From positions 1-64,000 of the IMG/VR virus record IMGVR_UViG_3300044618_002471: DNA of 64,000 bases; one strand, written 5' to 3'. Source of the DNA: a virus. The notes beneath the pieces are model-generated. The model saw only the letters and a program-made list of their open reading frames with translations, ran no database searches and had not been told where the DNA came from. Below are positions 8,746 through 18,200 of the stretch, piece by piece; the first letter of the stretch is position 1; the number at the start of each line of letters is the position of its first letter. A program made the translations under genes and the position numbers.

Positions 8746-9693
8746 ATGGAGAAGATTTTAGTAGAGAACCCAAATAGGTTTGTTATATTCCCTATCGAAC
8801 ATAACGATATTTGGGAGTTTTATAAAATGCATCAGGCGGCGTTTTGGACCGCTGAGGAAGTTGACCTCTCAGGAGATATCCGTGATTGGGAAAACCTTTC
8901 AGAAAATGAACAATACTTTGTTAAGAATGTTCTATCATTCTTCGCAGCATCTGATGGTATTGTTAATGAAAATTTGGCGGAGAATTTCTATCGGGAAGTT
9001 CAATATCCTGAGGCAAAGTTCTTCTACGGAATGCAACTTGCTATGGAAAATATTCATAGTCTTATGTACTCACTTTTGATTGATACCTATGTGTCAAATC
9101 CAAAAGAAAAAGATGAGTGTTTCCACGCAATTGATAGACTTCCCGCGGTTCAGAAGAAGGCTAAATGGGCTTTGGAATGGATTACTAACGCATCATTCCA
9201 AGAACGTCTTGTGGCTTTTGCGGCAGTGGAAGGAATATTCTTTTCAGGTTCATTCTGCTCAATATTTTGGTTGAAATCTAGAGGATTGATGCAAGGTTTG
9301 TGTAATGCAAATTCATTAATTTTTAAAGATGAGAATCTCCACTGTGATTTTGCAATTCATCTTTTGAACAACCACTGTGAGAACAAACCAAGTGAAAAAA
9401 GAATTAAAGAGATTCTATTGTCGGCTTTGGAGATTGAGAAAGAATTTATCACAGAATCACTACCTGTTTCACTTATTGGTATGAACTCCAATTTGATGAA
9501 ACAATATTTGGAATTCGTGGTTGATGGTCTACTTGTTAAATTTGGATTTAAAAAACAATTTAATGTCGAACAACCATTTAAATTCATGGAACAAATTGCC
9601 GTTGAGACCAAAGGTAACTTCTTTGAATCAAGAACGGTTGAATACCAAAAAGCAAAGTTGAACGAAACATTGTCCTTTACGGATGACTTTTAA
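8746..9693 (+). CDS. nrdB: Ribonucleotide reductase class I, small (R2) subunit
   Basis: The 315-residue protein carries the di-iron ligands of R2 in order: Asp in 'EEVDLSGD', Glu plus ExxH in '[18 protein letters not shown]', Glu in '[12 protein letters not shown]' and ExxH in 'DENLHC'. The radical-site context '[11 protein letters not shown]' retains a tyrosine. It generates the radical that the large subunit uses to reduce ribonucleotides, supplying dNTPs for an AT-rich phage genome. It starts 6 bases after the helicase gene and precedes nrdA, so the order is B then A. The C-terminal residues 'SFTDDF' match the typical acidic docking tail. Confidence 0.95.
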   Translation: MEKILVENPNRFVIFPIEHNDIWEFYKMHQAAFWTAEEVDLSGDIRDWENLSENEQYFVKNVLSFFAASDGIVNENLAENFYREVQYPEAKFFYGMQLAMENIHSLMYSLLIDTYVSNPKEKDECFHAIDRLPAVQKKAKWALEWITNASFQERLVAFAAVEGIFFSGSFCSIFWLKSRGLMQGLCNANSLIFKDENLHCDFAIHLLNNHCENKPSEKRIKEILLSALEIEKEFITESLPVSLIGMNSNLMKQYLEFVVDGLLVKFGFKKQFNVEQPFKFMEQIAVETKGNFFESRTVEYQKAKLNETLSFTDDF

Positions 9694-9712
9694 TTGATTA
9701 TCTTTATAAACT

Positions 9713-12145
9713 ATGATGTCCTTAAAAATTAAAAAAAGAGGCGGGGATGACGCGTCGTTTAACCCTCAAAAAATATATAACCGAATTAAACGGTCCGCAA
9801 AAGGTTTGAATGTAAATTCAGACGAAATCTTTATTAAAGTAATCACTTCGGTACCAACTGAAGGTGAGATTACGACCAAAGATTTGGATAAATTAATCTA
9901 TGAGATAGCTGCGGCTTATACTGGTAGTCACCACGATTATTCACGTCTTGCGTCATCTGTTGCAATTTCTTCGTATCATAAAGAAACAAACCCAAGTTTC
10001 TCAAATACTATGATGGAACTTTACAAAGAAAGAATTGTTAATGAGGAGTTTATCAATATGATTAGCAGTTACGGTCCGTCAAATATTGATGAGGTTATCA
10101 ATCACGACAATGATTATAACTTTGATTACTTTGCTTGGAGGTCACTACAAGAGATGTATCTTTTGAAACTTCCAAGTGGTAAGACAATCGAGCGTCCCCA
10201 ACATATGTACATGCGTGTTGCAATTTGGGTAACAAAATCATTTGAACAAGCGGTTGAATACTATAAGTCACTTTCAAGTCAACTTATTTCACCGGCAACT
10301 CCAATTATGATTAATGCAGGTACAAAGGTCCCACAACTTGCTTCTTGTGTATTACATTACAATGATGCAGATTCTCGAGAAGGTCTTTTGAATACAATGA
10401 GAGATATTTCCACATATTCATCAGACGCTGCGGGTATTGGTCTTTCTATGTCAAATATTCGTAGTAAGGAAAGTCGTATTACATCATCAGGTGGATTTGC
10501 CGGTGGTCTTTTGAAATATCTGAAAATTGTTAATGAATCACTTCGATTCTTTAACCAACAAGGACGCAGACCAGGTTCTGCGGCAATTTACTTAGAGCCG
10601 TGGCACAAAGATATTTTTGACCTTTTGGATATTAAAAAAAATACAGGTGCGGAGGAGTTGAGAGCTCGTGATTTGTTCACCGCACTTTGGATTCCCGATA
10701 ACTTTATGAATGCGGTTAAGAATAACGAGGATTGGTATTTGTTTTGTCCTAACGATATTAAAAAATCAGGAATCAAACCATTACAAGAATGTTTCGGTGA
10801 TGAATATGAGGAAAATTATAACAAAGCCATTAACTTAGGTATTGGTAAAAAAGTTAAAGCTCAGGAAGTTTGGTCAAAAATAATTGAATCCCAAATCGAG
10901 ACAGGAGTTCCTTATTTGTGTTCTAAGGATAGTGCAAATAGAAAAACTAATCATTCAAATATTGGGGTGATTAAACAATCAAATCTGTGTAACGAAATTT
11001 ATCAATACACAGATGAAAATACTACGGCAATTTGTACTCTGTCATCTATGGTTTTGAAAAACTTTGTGAAAGATGGGGAATTTAACCACAAACTTTTATA
11101 TGAGGAGACTCGTAAAGTTGTTAGAGCCCTTAACAAAGTTGTAGACATTAACAACTACTCAACTGAAAAAGGAAACAAGGGTGGACGTGAACAAAGAGCA
11201 ATTGCTATTGGAACTCAGGGACTTGCTGATGTATTTTATTTGATGGATTATATCTTTACATCTGATGAAGCCAAGAAACTTAACAAAGATATTTTTGAAA
11301 CAATTTACTTTGCGGCAATTACTGAAAGTTGTCGTTTATGTAAGTCAGAAGAATATAAACCATATGATTTCTTTAACGGCTCACCAATGTCAGAAGGGGT
11401 ATTCCAATTTGATATGTGGGGTCTGAATGAAGGTGAATTATCAGGAAGATGGGATTGGAATTCATTGAAAGAAGAAGTTAAAAATTATGGTGTTTGTAAT
11501 TCTTTATTCACTGCTCAAATGCCTGTGGCGTCATCGGCTAAGATTACAGGTTCATATGAAATGACTGAACCGGCTCACTCGGCTATTTTTAACAGAAGAG
11601 TTGTTGGTGGTGAGATTATGATTGTCAACAAGTATTTGATTAATGATTTTGAAAAACTCGGCATTTGGTGTGAGGACCTAAAGAATGAGATAATTCTAAA
11701 CGAAGGTTCAATACAAGGTATTAATTTCAATAATTACCTAGACCCTGAGGATAAACAATACAATAAAAAAGTTAAAAGAATCGAACACCTGATTCCAAAG
11801 TACAAAACAATTTGGGAGATATCTCAAAAGGCGTTGATTGAAATGGCTGCTGATAGAGGTCCTTTCATTGACCAATCACAATCAATGAACATTTATATGG
11901 GTAACCCATCTTTGTCTAAGATTTCATCCTCACATTTCTATAGTTGGGAAAAAGGTTTGAAAACACTTTGTTATTATGTTAGAACAAAGGCAATTTCAAC
12001 GGGGGCAAAACACTTGGCGGTCGATATATCAAAAATGTCAAAACCAAATGTTACACCTGAACCACCAAAAGTTGATTATAGTAATATGAATTTACCACCA
12101 AAACCGGTAAATTCTGAGTTTGAATGTTTTGGATGTTCATCATAA
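9713..12145 (+). CDS. nrdA: Ribonucleotide reductase class I, large (R1) subunit
   Basis: This 810-residue protein begins with an ATP-cone-like region ('KIKKRGGDDASFNPQKIYNR'). It has the redox cysteine in 'LASCVLHY', the active-site motif 'NLCNEI' and the partner cysteine in 'TAICTLSS'. The typical 'PHMYMRVAIW'-like segment is present, and the C-terminal thiol pair is in 'FECFGCSS'. Together with the R2 subunit just upstream it forms an aerobic class I enzyme. Length is near the usual 760-800 residues and no intron or intein interrupts it. Two adjacent ATGs (9713 and 9716) are possible starts. The gene ends at a strong terminator that closes the replication block. Confidence 0.95.
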   Translation: MMSLKIKKRGGDDASFNPQKIYNRIKRSAKGLNVNSDEIFIKVITSVPTEGEITTKDLDKLIYEIAAAYTGSHHDYSRLASSVAISSYHKETNPSFSNTMMELYKERIVNEEFINMISSYGPSNIDEVINHDNDYNFDYFAWRSLQEMYLLKLPSGKTIERPQHMYMRVAIWVTKSFEQAVEYYKSLSSQLISPATPIMINAGTKVPQLASCVLHYNDADSREGLLNTMRDISTYSSDAAGIGLSMSNIRSKESRITSSGGFAGGLLKYLKIVNESLRFFNQQGRRPGSAAIYLEPWHKDIFDLLDIKKNTGAEELRARDLFTALWIPDNFMNAVKNNEDWYLFCPNDIKKSGIKPLQECFGDEYEENYNKAINLGIGKKVKAQEVWSKIIESQIETGVPYLCSKDSANRKTNHSNIGVIKQSNLCNEIYQYTDENTTAICTLSSMVLKNFVKDGEFNHKLLYEETRKVVRALNKVVDINNYSTEKGNKGGREQRAIAIGTQGLADVFYLMDYIFTSDEAKKLNKDIFETIYFAAITESCRLCKSEEYKPYDFFNGSPMSEGVFQFDMWGLNEGELSGRWDWNSLKEEVKNYGVCNSLFTAQMPVASSAKITGSYEMTEPAHSAIFNRRVVGGEIMIVNKYLINDFEKLGIWCEDLKNEIILNEGSIQGINFNNYLDPEDKQYNKKVKRIEHLIPKYKTIWEISQKALIEMAADRGPFIDQSQSMNIYMGNPSLSKISSSHFYSWEKGLKTLCYYVRTKAISTGAKHLAVDISKMSKPNVTPEPPKVDYSNMNLPPKPVNSEFECFGCSS

Positions 12146-12148
12146 AAT

Positions 12149-12176
12149 AAATCCCGAGAAATCGGGATTTTTTATT
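12149..12176 (+). terminator. Intrinsic terminator after nrdA
   Basis: A perfect 9-bp stem AAATCCCGA/TCGGGATTT with a GAAA tetraloop is followed by a T-rich tract. It separates the replication and nucleotide block from the baseplate block. Confidence 0.92.
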
Positions 12177-12181
12177 TAAGA

Positions 12182-12189
12182 TATTTATT
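12182..12189 (+). promoter_or_regulatory. Late-promoter-like element TATTTATT
   Basis: The element follows the nrdA terminator directly and precedes the ATG at 12193 by 3 bases. It is the only promoter-like signal available for the first gene of the baseplate block. Confidence 0.4.
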
Positions 12190-12192
12190 AAT

Positions 12193-12816
12193 ATGGCGAT
12201 ATATAATGAAAATATTGAATTGTTTAAATGTTTGGTGAGAGTTTCTCACTTTACTAAAAATCCTGAAGATGACAATAAATTCCATAAAGCTTATGCCTTT
12301 GCGGTACAGTCTGTTGCGGGAAAAATCCTAACATTTCACATAATGACCGACTATGGTATGATGAGGTCACGAGTTCCAATATCAGAAATATTCATGAAAG
12401 AACCTGAAAAAGATATACCATTTCATTTCAAACAACTTTGGGATTGTTTTTCTGAAAATGTTACAATAACAACTTATGATTATCTATATGAAAAAAGATG
12501 TCAGGTTGTTTTAAGAGATGGGTCAAAAATTTGGGCGACATACTTAATGACTGTTGATTGGTATAGAAATCCATACTCTGATGAACCATCGGATTATAAG
12601 TGCGGTCACATTTTAATCGCTGATGATGGATATCTTTTATGCCAACCAAACAATAGAATTTATTGGAAGGATTCCAATTGGATTACAAATAAATTTCCAA
12701 TAGAACCAAAAGAAATAAAAGTCGACACTGATTTACCTTCGGTTGAAACATTATCAGATAGATGGGTTGCCGATAATGGTGATTGTTACTATTATAATAT
12801 AAATGAGATTGAATAG
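12193..12816 (+). CDS. Unknown protein at head of baseplate block
   Basis: The 207-residue product is a soluble alpha/beta protein rich in aromatic residues, with segments such as 'LTFHIMTDYGMMRSRVPISE' and 'GHILIADDGYLLCQPNNRIY'. No catalytic motif, signal peptide or membrane segment is visible. It lies between the nrdA terminator and the gp25-like gene. Both it and the gp25-like gene are preceded by TATTTAT-type elements, so it is probably a late gene. A tail-associated role is inferred from position only. Confidence 0.7.
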   Translation: MAIYNENIELFKCLVRVSHFTKNPEDDNKFHKAYAFAVQSVAGKILTFHIMTDYGMMRSRVPISEIFMKEPEKDIPFHFKQLWDCFSENVTITTYDYLYEKRCQVVLRDGSKIWATYLMTVDWYRNPYSDEPSDYKCGHILIADDGYLLCQPNNRIYWKDSNWITNKFPIEPKEIKVDTDLPSVETLSDRWVADNGDCYYYNINEIE

Positions 12817-12824
12817 TATTTATA
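12817..12824 (+). promoter_or_regulatory. Late-promoter-like element TATTTATA
   Basis: The element begins immediately after the stop codon of the preceding gene and lies 16 bases before the ATG of the gp25-like gene. It matches the elements at 2693, 15185, 24444, 59936 and 61743. Confidence 0.45.
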
Positions 12825-12840
12825 ATAAAACGTAGATATA

Positions 12841-13287
12841 ATGACATACGGTATAAATTTTCCATTTAGAGATTCATTCAACGGAACTTATTTTGATTTA
12901 TCAACAACTAATGATGAAGAAATAAGAACTGATTTGGTTCACTTATTACTAACCAGAAAAGGAACTAGATATTTTTTACCTGATTTTGGAACTAGATTGT
13001 ATGAATATCTTTTTGAACCATTAGATGGACCAACATTTTCAGACATTGAGGCTGAAATAAGAGATACCGTTTCTGAATATATACCTGGTATCACAATAAC
13101 TAAAATTGACATCAAACCTGCATCTAGTGATGATGAGGATAAGGGGTCATATGTTAATGATAATGACGAAAGAGTGTTTAGAGTACCTGGAATTGGGACA
13201 TTAGAACATACCGCTAAGATAAAAATTGACTATAAAATAAATAACGATGTTTTTAATGCTAGTGATTTCGTTATTATTAATATTTAA
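12841..13287 (+). CDS. Baseplate wedge protein, gp25-like
   Basis: This 148-residue protein matches the GPW/gp25 family that joins the baseplate wedge to the sheath. It shows 'IRTDLVHLLLTRKGTRYFLP' followed by 'DFGTRLYEYLFEP', the characteristic EPR-like sheath-binding region, then 'EIRDTVSEYIPGITITKIDI'. T4 gp25 is 132 residues, so size fits. It is followed 5 bases later by the gp6-like gene, the same order as in T4-type phages, which supports a contractile tail. Confidence 0.92.
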   Translation: MTYGINFPFRDSFNGTYFDLSTTNDEEIRTDLVHLLLTRKGTRYFLPDFGTRLYEYLFEPLDGPTFSDIEAEIRDTVSEYIPGITITKIDIKPASSDDEDKGSYVNDNDERVFRVPGIGTLEHTAKIKIDYKINNDVFNASDFVIINI

Positions 13288-13292
13288 AGGTT

Positions 13293-15131
13293 ATGGCAAA
13301 TAAAAAAATATCGTATACTACAAGAGATTTTCAGTCGATTAGGACTGAGTTAATAAATTTTACACAAACATATTATCCTGATTTAGTAAGTAATTTTAAT
13401 GACGCTTCAGTTTTTTCTGCGTTATTGGATTTGAATGCCGCTGTTACAGATAACTTACAGTTTAATATCGATAGAAGTATACAAGAAACAGTACTTCAGT
13501 ATGCACAACAAAGGTCTTCAATCTACAATATTGCTAGAACCTATGGATTAAAAATTCCGGGACAAAGACCTTCTGTTGCGTTAGTTGATTTCTCAATTAC
13601 AGTACCCGCCTTTGGAGATAAAGAGGATTTAAGATATTGTGGTATTCTAAGAAGAGGTGCTCAAGTTAATGGAGGGGGACAAGTTTTTGAAACTGTATAC
13701 GATATTGACTTTTCATCACCAATTAGTGGAGACGGGTTTCCTAATAGATTAAAGATTCCTGTATTTGATTCAAATAACAAGTTAATTAATTATACAATAG
13801 TAAAAAGAGAAACGGTTGTTAATGGAGTTACTAAAGTATTTAAAAAAGTGGTAACACCAAATGACGTTAAACCATTTTTTGAATTGTTTTTACCTGAAAA
13901 AAATGTATTAGGAGTTACTAGTGTTATACTTAAAGACGGAACTCAATACGCTAACATACCTTCGGCTCAAGAATTTTTAAATAACGACATCAGATGGTAT
14001 GAGGTTAAGGCTTTAATTGAAGATAGAGTTTTTGTAGAAGACCCAACTAAAACTTCGGACAGACCGGGTATCAAGGTTGGAAAATATGTGGTAACTAATA
14101 ATAAATTTATAACTGAATATACACCTGAAGGGTTTTTAAAAATGACTTTCGGAGGAGGTAGTCAATCCGCCGACGAACAATTAAGAGAATTTGCTCGAAA
14201 TGGATACAAATTAGACCTGTACAAATACTCAAATAATTTTGCGTTAGGTAGTACCTTAAAGGCTAATACGACTATGTTTGTTCAGTATAGAATTGGAGGT
14301 GGGTCTACTAGTAATTTAGGGGTGAATGTTATAACACAAATAGGTACGGTTTCATTCTTTGTTAATGGTCCTTCAGAATCTGTAAATAATAATGTTGTGA
14401 ATTCATTAAGATGTATTAATGTTACTGCGGCAATAGGAGGGGCGCCCGCGCCAACAACTGAAGAGGTTAGAAACTATGTATCATTTAACTTTGCATCTCA
14501 AAATAGGGCGGTTACTGTTAATGATTATGAATCGATAATTAGAACTATGCCTTCACAATATGGAGCGCCGGCTAAAGTATCGATAACCGAAGAAAATAAT
14601 AAGATAAAAATTAAAATGTTATCTTATGATGATTCGGGTAAATTAACTGAAATAATATCAAACACTTTAAAAAGTAATGTTGCAAATTATTTGTCAAACT
14701 ATAGAATGATTAATGATTATATCTCAGTTGAGACCGCAAATGTGGTTGATTTATCGTTAACTATTGATGTTGTATTAGACTCAACACAAAACCAAGGGGT
14801 TGTGATTTCTTCCATAATAAATTTAGTCTCAGATTATTTTGACCCGGCAAATATGCAAATGGGACAGAATGTCAATATATCGGAAATACGTAGACTAATA
14901 CAAAGCGAAAATGGGGTTCTATCAATATCTGACATTTTGGTGTTTAATAAAATTGGAGGACAATATTCATCATCACAAACCTCCCAAAGGTACTTAGATT
15001 CAGAGACAAAACAAATCGAATTGGTGGATGATACAATATTTGCCGAACCAAATCAAATTTATCAAATTAGATTCCCCGGTAAAGATATTAATATCAGAGT
15101 TAAGAACCTGTCAACGGTTAATTTTTCTTGA
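13293..15131 (+). CDS. Baseplate wedge protein, gp6/baseplate-J-like
   Basis: The 612-residue product resembles T4 gp6 and the baseplate J family. The N-terminal 'YTTRDFQSIRTELINFTQTY' and 'NDASVFSALLDLNAAVTDNL' are typical. A middle region has beta-rich insertions, and the C-terminal gp6-like region has 'VNDYESIIRTMPSQYGAPAK'. It would form the wedge ring that opens during sheath contraction. AAAGG lies upstream of the ATG. T4 gp6 is 660 residues. A 74-base AT-rich gap with a TATTTATA element separates it from the next, very long structural gene. Confidence 0.9.
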   Translation: MANKKISYTTRDFQSIRTELINFTQTYYPDLVSNFNDASVFSALLDLNAAVTDNLQFNIDRSIQETVLQYAQQRSSIYNIARTYGLKIPGQRPSVALVDFSITVPAFGDKEDLRYCGILRRGAQVNGGGQVFETVYDIDFSSPISGDGFPNRLKIPVFDSNNKLINYTIVKRETVVNGVTKVFKKVVTPNDVKPFFELFLPEKNVLGVTSVILKDGTQYANIPSAQEFLNNDIRWYEVKALIEDRVFVEDPTKTSDRPGIKVGKYVVTNNKFITEYTPEGFLKMTFGGGSQSADEQLREFARNGYKLDLYKYSNNFALGSTLKANTTMFVQYRIGGGSTSNLGVNVITQIGTVSFFVNGPSESVNNNVVNSLRCINVTAAIGGAPAPTTEEVRNYVSFNFASQNRAVTVNDYESIIRTMPSQYGAPAKVSITEENNKIKIKMLSYDDSGKLTEIISNTLKSNVANYLSNYRMINDYISVETANVVDLSLTIDVVLDSTQNQGVVISSIINLVSDYFDPANMQMGQNVNISEIRRLIQSENGVLSISDILVFNKIGGQYSSSQTSQRYLDSETKQIELVDDTIFAEPNQIYQIRFPGKDINIRVKNLSTVNFS

Positions 15132-15184
15132 TAATTTATTTATCTAAATAATGGTCTATCTTTTTTTGAAAATAGCAAATAAAC

Positions 15185-15192
15185 TATTTATA
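15185..15192 (+). promoter_or_regulatory. Late-promoter-like element TATTTATA
   Basis: The element lies in the gap between the gp6-like gene and the 1815-residue structural gene, 13 bases before the ATG at 15206. A purine-rich AAAAAAGG follows it and may serve as ribosome binding site. Confidence 0.45.
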
Positions 15193-15205
15193 AAAAAGGT
15201 TTTTC

Positions 15206-18200
15206 ATGTCGAAATCATACAGAATAAGGACTCAAGTTGGAGTTGATAAAGCGGTAAATGTTTTATTAGAACAAGATTTTGAGGCTTTAGAAATTTTATC
15301 ACTAAAGATACTTCAGAATCAAATATACACAAGACAATGTTCTGATTATGGAGTTGTTGTTGGTCGTGTAAGTGCAAATAACGGATTTGGGTTACCAAAC
15401 GTAAAAGTTTCAATTTTTGTTCCTCTATCCGATGAAGACGAACTTAATCCAATAATTTCTGAGTTATATCCTTATAAAACACTCAATGATTTAAATGAGG
15501 ATGGGTATAGGTATAACTTGTTACCATATGAAGTTTCTCATGGTGGACACACACCAACAGGTACTTTTCCATCTCGTGAGGATGTTTTGATAAACCAAGG
15601 TTTAATTGAAGTTTTTGACAAATATTATAAATATACTGCAAAAACAAATGATAGTGGTGATTTTATGTTTTTCGGGGTTCCAATTGGTGCTCAAACACTT
15701 CATATGGATGTTGATTTGTCTGACATTGGTGAATTTTCATTGTCACCACAGGACCTTATCAGACTAAATTTGGCAACAGAAAATCAAGTAGACGGAACAA
15801 AATTTAGGTCATCAACTAATTTAGGTGAATTACCACAAATTAAACAGGCAAACAGAACTGTGGAAGTTGTTCCACTTTGGGGTCAACCCGAAATTTGTTA
15901 TTTAGGTATTACAAGGGTTGATTTTGATTTATCACAAGAATTTGGTATTAAAATAGAACCTGCTGCTATTTTTATGGGGTCTATATTTTCTAATGTGGAT
16001 GACAAAATTATTAAAAGAAATTGTAAGGCTGACCGAAAGTTGGGTAATATGTGTAGTACGATTACCGGTCCTGGTCAAATATTGTCAATAAGACAAACTA
16101 TAGCCCTTGACAATTTAAGTAGACCTGTTTTGGAAACTTTTCCATTAGAAAACGGAGGAAATTGTATTGATGATAACGGAACATGGTTGATTGATTTACC
16201 AATGAATTTGGATTACGTCTACACAAGTGAATCGGGAGAAAGACTAATATCTACCGACCCATCAATTGGTATACCAACAAAGTCTAGATATAGATTTAAA
16301 GTAAAATGGCAACAACCACCTACACTAACAGGTAAAATATTGAGGGGGACTTATTTGGTGCCTAATATTAAAGAATGGGGATGGGAAGAAACGGACAAAG
16401 ACCCAACTGTAGACCCCCCATCTTCAATTGGAGAAGTTGTTTTTGGAACTTGTAAAAAACCTGAAGAAATTTTTATAACTTCAGAGCCGTACACGATTGT
16501 TAAAGCTTCTTATGCATTTAGTTTGGATTGGGAAGATTATGGTGCAGGGCCTGATAGGGATATAATGATAAATGAGGCGATAAGATGTGAAGATAGATTT
16601 TTTGAATTTTTACATAGTAAAGTTTATACAGTTTCATCTCTGATAACTGAATTTAGAGCTGCTCCGGATAATGATTTTAGATATTTGGCAATAAAAGATA
16701 TTTTGAATAGTGAATGTGAATCCACAACAAATACATTTCCGGCCAATGACGGGCAAAAAAATAATGATATAATTTATCTGTTATTTACATTGTTATTGAA
16801 CATATTAATTCCTGTAATGTTCATAGTAATAATTATTGCCCATATTGTGGCCCTTTTAACCTGTATTGTTTCATGGATACTAGGTGCTTTAAAAATAGTT
16901 ATATGTGGTATTGCGGATTTTTTAAATTTGTTGGGTAACATACCCTTGTTAGGTCTACCATTTCAATTAGCTGCAAAACCATTTGAGTTTCTATGTGAAC
17001 CATTAGAGAATGCTTATGAAAAAATGAGTGAATTTTGCGGAAGTTTTGGAATAAACCTTCCGGTTATGGTTTATCCTGATTGTGAATTTTGTCCTTGTGA
17101 AGACCCAAATGCTGAAATTAAACCAACTAACTTGGACTCTTTGGGAATTCCTGGCATGGACGAGGCTTTACAAGCGGCGGGAGGTACTTCAGTCGTACAT
17201 GATTTCTTTTCAACTACAAAATGGGAATGTAATCTAGTTCCACAAAATTGGGTTTGGATTGGGTTATCTGGACAAAATAATGTGGCAACACCAATTGCTG
17301 GTGATGATATTAGTAACTATATTGGAGCATTACAAACTGGAGGACCTTCATTGGGTGGGTTGACATTTCATAGCCCAATACAACAAAATATAATAGTTGA
17401 TGACAGTGACCCTAATGGTAATGACAATGTTGATGCTTGGAAAATGTTTACAACGAGTATTCCTTTTTTTGAAAGGATAAATCTACTTAATACTAAAGCA
17501 AAGTATTTTTCACCAACCTCAAACCCTGGAGGGGGAAGGAATAGAATCAGAGTAAAATTCGCGTCCGATAACGCCGCCAATACTGAATTTCACGAAGATA
17601 ATGTTTTAATATTATTTGTAAAACCAAGTCAGTTAGATAATTTTGAATCTGGAAAAATATACACACCTGTGGAAAAAAAATGGTCACAAGATATAAACCT
17701 TAATTTACTAACCTTAACTGCTCAAACACAATTCGGTAATTTAGCTGTAACAGGGACAACCTTGGGAACACCTGTTTTAAATTCTGAAGGTGAAATTACT
17801 CATTTTCAAAGAGACATATCTGTATTCTATGCAAACCCAAATGGTTCAGGTAATCAAGGACCGATAAACTACACAATATCGGCATCAACTGGAGACTTAG
17901 AATCGGGAGAAAATTTTTACAAGTTTCCAAGTGACATAGAATATTTCCAAGTTATTACAGGATTAACCGTATTTGATTACCTCGCATTATGTAACCCCGG
18001 TAGCACTGATGAAACTATAAGAGGTAGAATACTAAGTAGTTATATGGACATAATCCAAGATTTATTTGGAGACTCAAATTTAGTTGGAGACATAACTAAT
18101 GTCACAAATTTATTTTATAATCCGGATTCAACCAGTGGTTTTGGAGGGTTCGGGTCCACTAGCCCGCCTACGGCGTGGAATTGTCAAAAAGATGCTCAAG

